Below, one piece after another: positions 60,381 through 64,000 of a stretch of DNA of 64,000 bases; positions within the stretch are counted from its first letter, which is position 1; every line of letters begins with the position of its first letter. The notes below the pieces were generated by a model, which worked only from the letters and a program-made list of their open reading frames with translations, did no database searches and was not told the origin of the DNA. The position numbers were made by a program, and so were the translations under genes. This DNA comes from Cacajao melanocephalus (lineage: Eukaryota > Chordata > Mammalia > Primates > Pitheciidae), in the NCBI GenBank assembly GCA_963573385.1, contig CAUYLG010048348.1:86816-150815 (forward strand), read 5' to 3'.

Positions 60381-62064
60381 ATTTCTCAAGGAGAAGGCAT
60401 TAAATTTGATCTTGGAGGCTTTACCCAGCTTTTTTTTCTTTTTTTCTTTTTTTTTTTTTGTGATTCCTGTCCCGATTACCAGATGGTTCATTCTGGTAAT
60501 GAATATATCTTTTTTCTTCTACGTCCACAGCAAAATGATGAAGACATTGAATATTTGGGTAAAACTGAAGCTGTATGCACCTTCTCTTCTGTTTTGCCCT
60601 CCCAAACTTAACTCAGTCACACTTCAAATTAAGTGGTCTCAAGTGTGAATTTACAAACAAAGTTAATATGTGCACACAGCATTGGCTGACCATGGAAGCT
60701 GTATTTGATAGATGCAGCTCTCAATGTGCTGTTGTTCCATGTAACTAAGCACCTGTTGCACTTCATAATCAATCCATTTTTTGCAATAATGCAGGAATTT
60801 CTTACAGTCAATGTTCTCTCAGGTTCACTTGATATGATCACTTGCAGGGCAAGGGAGTTTGAAACAGCTTGCCCCTCCTACCCTTTTTAATCATCCAAGA
60901 GAATACATTCCCTACTCAGTAAATAAATATCAATTAACTGATGAATTTTAAAGGTCAGTAGAATAGAAGTTTACAATATGTTCATGATGATTTTAAAAAG
61001 TGGTTCACCACCTCCCTCCCACAGCAACCCCCGCCACACACACACATTTACTTGTTCATTCTGGCTGCTAATATGGAAAATTTAACGAATTGTGACATGC
61101 AAGGCTAAAGTTTACTGCCCAAAAGGAAAGGGGGCAGGTTGCTAGGCAAATTAATACTATAAACACAGAAAAGTGACAGCCTGCTAGGAGAATATGCTAA
61201 CACACGTTTTTAAAGCACCACTCTAAGTGCACTTTGCATTCAAATGACCAATATGCTAATTATAGTCCTTATCTGTTTGTTTGAGGCCTTAAGAGTCTAG
61301 GCAGCTCAGAGCACAGACCCCAGTCAGCAGTTTGACTGCAGGTTTTTAGAAATAATAACATGGCATTTCTTTAAACATATTTTCAAATTCAAGCTTCTTA
61401 CAAATCAAGATTGGCCTTTCCCTCATTCAGGGAATTAGTGAGGCTTAGCTGTGTTCACTATGGTGCCATCCCCCACAAACCCCTGCTAACAAAGGCTCTG
61501 ACTCCTACTTGAGCACAGCCTGTTGGGGCAGATTTCCATGGTAATTTACAGGTTCTGTTTTGAAAGACAGGGGCATCTTTGTAAATGGGATTGGTAGATG
61601 GCAGGGGGTGGAAGGGGTGTACTTTCTCACTAATTGTGAGACTGTCTTTGACCCTTTTTAATTTTCACCACCCATGTAAGGCCAGAAAGAACTCTTAACT
61701 CAGGTTTTTGCAATTTAAAGCCAACATACCCTAATTCTGTTCTTAAGAGAGGTAAAGAGACAGAACACCATTCTCCCTACATGCCAGTTAAAGTTATCAG
61801 ACATCTGTCGCAACCATATTCGGGGTGGAGGACTGAGGATTTATTACTCTTCCCCCAACCCTAGGCTCTATTTGGATTTGCTTGGTAGGGGAGGGTGATG
61901 GTGAACATTTCCTGTTCTATTTATATGACACAATATTCAAATTGCTTATTATCTCTTACAGATTTGTGGTAAAATCTAAACTATCTACAATCCCACAAAC
62001 ATCAGCCTCAAAGAATTTTTTTTTGCTGTATTGCACTTTGAAAAAAGCGCCCCACCCACCATGA

Positions 62065-62099
62065 ATGCATGTGCACATGCGCACGCGCACACACACACA
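62065..62099. repeat. Alternating purine-pyrimidine tract (Z-DNA candidate) with a 14-bp palindrome
   Basis: 35 bp of strict alternation (ATGCATGTGCACATGCGCAC, then GCGCAC and (AC)n), including the palindrome GCATGTGCACATGC at 62067-62080. Such GC/CA alternation is the classic Z-DNA-forming type. Confidence 0.8.
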
Positions 62100-63012
62100 A
62101 GCTGACATCACAGTCTTCTCTCTACAGTTTAAGATAATGATCCATGGACATAACAGGCTTATTCTTTAAAATATTATGAAATGAGTTTTATTGTGTTCTT
62201 TCCCTTCTTGTATTCCAATCTTTCTTTCAAGGACTTCTCCCAAGTACCCCAAAGCCCAATGAGCTACAGTCACTGCCCCTTTCCTTCCTGTATCTGGAAA
62301 GGTGGCAATCTGATTGGCTTCTTTGCTGTATGGCCTTATCAATTTCATTATTGCTCCTTTTAAGTTCTGTGTATTGTAGGAGAACCTTTCTGGTGTGGGC
62401 AACAATGCTTGAATCAAAGGAATGAGTTGCAGAGGTGAAAATGTAGACACCACTGCAGGCGTTTGGGGAGTAGATAAAAGAGGGATATTTTGAAGAACAA
62501 AAATTGTGAATCACACTGCTAGAGTCCTTCCCCCAACAAGGTTGGTTCTGATACCCACCATCTCCACAGTTATCAGTCATTCACACCATCTTTTCCGTAA
62601 TACATACCATGTTTTCAAAGGCAGACTTCTGCGTTCATACATTAAGGCAAGACTTCATCAACTCCAAGAAGCTTCAAACGAAAATAAGCCTTTTGAGATA
62701 AACAGAAATTTATAATGCCTAACAGAGCTGCTGATACTCTACTTAATTGCAATCTGACTGTATTAGGAATGAAGGCCAGTCTCTGCCTCAGAGCATCTTT
62801 CTTTGAGCTTTTTTCTTTGCTGCCATACATTTTTATGTTTTTGATTTAAAAGGCTGGAGGTGACAGTGGTATTGGGGAGCAACCTCATGGCTAGTTTAGC
62901 CAAGCCCCTGGGATATCCTAGATTTTAAGCACACTGGATAAATTAAATAACCCCCCCTTTTTTTTTTTTGCTTGGGAATTTTGACTGGCTATGATGTATT
63001 GCTTTAAAAATA

Positions 63013-63684
63013 AGGTGTCTAGGAATGCTTGTGATTTTTGCACATTATTTTTGTATGCTAAGACTTTGCTGAAGTTGCTTATCAAATTAGGGAGATTTTG
63101 AGCTGAGACAATGGGATCTTCTAAATATACAATCTGTCATCTGCAAATAGAGACAATTTGTCTTCCTCTTTTCCTAATTGAATATCCTTTATTTCTTTAT
63201 CTTACCTGATTGCTGTGGCTAGAACTTCCAATACTATGTTGAATAGGAGTGGTGAGAGAGGGCACCCTCATCTAGTGCCAGTTTTTAAAGGGAATGCTTC
63301 CAGTTTCTGCCCATTCAGTTTGATATTGGCTGTGGGTTTCTCGTAGATAGCTTTTATTATTTTGAGATATGTTCCATCGATACCTAGTTTATTGAGGGTT
63401 TTTAGCACTAAGGGTTGTTGAATTTTGTTGAAGGCCTTCTCTGCATCTATTGAGATAATCATGAGGTTTTTGTTTTCGGTTCTGTTTATGTGATGGATTA
63501 CGTTTATATATTTGCATATGTTGAACCAGCCTTGCATCCCTGGGATGGAGACTACTCGATTGTGATGGATAAGCATTTTGACGTGCTGTTGCATTCGGTT
63601 TGCCAGTATTTTATTGAAGATTTTTTACATCAATGTTCATCATGGATATTGGCCTGAAGTTTTCTTTTTCAGTTGTGTCTCTGC
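63013..63684 (-). mobile_element. Inverted 5' arm of a LINE-1 (ORF2 reverse transcriptase region)
   Basis: Read on the minus strand it gives the L1 ORF2 reverse transcriptase: [34 protein letters not shown], then LSLFADD with the catalytic Asp pair, and ends at the codons around 'SQAF'. Stops and frameshifts are present (for example after KTGTR), so it is dead. It is fused head to head to the plus-strand L1 arm at 63683. Confidence 0.92.
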
Positions 63685-64000
63685 ATTCCTATGCACTGAT
63701 AACAGAGAGCCAAATCATGAGTGAACTCCCATTCACAGTTGCTACAAAGAGAATAAAATACCAGGAATACAACTAACAAAGGACATGAAGGACCTCTTCA
63801 AGGAGAACTACAAACCACTGCTCAAGGAAATAAGAGAGGACACAAGCAGATGGAAAAACATTCCATGCTCATGGTTAGGAAGAATCAATATCATGAAAAT
63901 GACCATACTGCCCAAAGTAATTTATACATTCAATGCTATCCCCATCAAGCTACCATTGACCTTCTTCACAGAACTGGAAAAAACCACGTTAAACTTCATA
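63683..64000 (+). mobile_element. Main arm of the same LINE-1 (ORF2, continues beyond the window)
   Basis: Sense L1 ORF2 directly downstream of the RT segment: GAGAGCCAAATCATGAGTGA, TGAAGGACCTCTTCAAGGAG, CATTCCATGCTCATGGTTAG, AACTGGAAAAAACCACGTTA. An in-frame stop is avoided only in patches, so no intact ORF is seen. The 3' end lies outside the window. Confidence 0.92.

Larger units (their letters stand above)
52566..64000 (-). other. Region upstream of the proximal promoter (or intron of longer PAK3 transcripts)
   Basis: Human PAK3 has distal first exons far upstream, so this may be transcribed. Contents include a purine-rich tract (52580-52645), old L1, MIR and MER5-like elements, microsatellites and a 5'-inverted L1 at the right end. 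In 52650-54900, 56400-57480, 57650-58250, 59200-59840 and 60500-62060 I see no gene and no clear repeat. Confidence 0.6.

Noticed and set aside
60420..60465. Poly(T) tract as the tail of a minus-strand processed pseudogene
   Set aside because: No cDNA-like sequence follows it on the minus strand, and the neighbouring frames match no gene I know.

Overview
This is eukaryotic nuclear DNA from a placental mammal, most likely a primate or a very close relative. It holds the 5' half of the X-linked kinase gene PAK3 (p21-activated kinase 3), read on the minus strand. Three things support the assignment. The translated exons match the PAK3 N-terminus, including the CRIB motif. Two small exons encode the known neuronal PAK3 inserts b and c. 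The youngest LINE-1 copy (41.2-42.1 kb) has a primate L1PA/L1PB-type 3' end. I see no Alu element in 64 kb, and PAK3 residue 4 is Ser where I remember Gly in human, so a human source looks unlikely. I cannot fix the species.

Layout, in the direction of transcription (right to left). 64-52.6 kb lies upstream of the proximal promoter, or is intron of longer PAK3 transcripts. It carries old L1, MIR and MER5-like repeats and a 5'-inverted L1 at the right edge. 52.6-52.2 kb is a GC-rich, TATA-less promoter with a perfect CRE and two CCAAT motifs, followed by a probable untranslated first exon ending at 52204. 49.94-49.88 kb is a probable 55-nt untranslated second exon. 49.9-25.3 kb is a large intron with a 1.6-kb degenerate TG-rich array, a truncated L1, a hAT element, MIRs and a small U2 snRNA retrofragment. 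25.3-25.1 kb is the first coding exon. 25.1-6.35 kb is an intron with a dead Tigger/pogo transposon, L2, MIR and L1M relics. 6.35-6.25 kb is the CRIB exon. Cassette exons c (3.5 kb) and b (1.9 kb) follow, and the window stops before the next constitutive exon.

The exons fit together exactly. The first coding exon ends after one base of codon 59. The CRIB exon supplies the other two bases and ends on a codon boundary. Exons c (63 nt) and b (45 nt) both start and end in phase 0, so each can be included or skipped without changing frame. Both inserts fall directly after the CRIB motif, in the autoregulatory region that controls Cdc42/Rac binding and kinase autoinhibition.

I found no bacterial-type system, CRISPR array, intact second protein gene or complete RNA gene. 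No wholly new biological system is supported. The most interesting features are the cassette-exon arrangement with paired UGCAUG motifs, the twin-primed L1, the tailless U2 fragment inside a MIR, a perfect 20-bp inverted duplication, and several repeat insertions that can be dated relative to each other.
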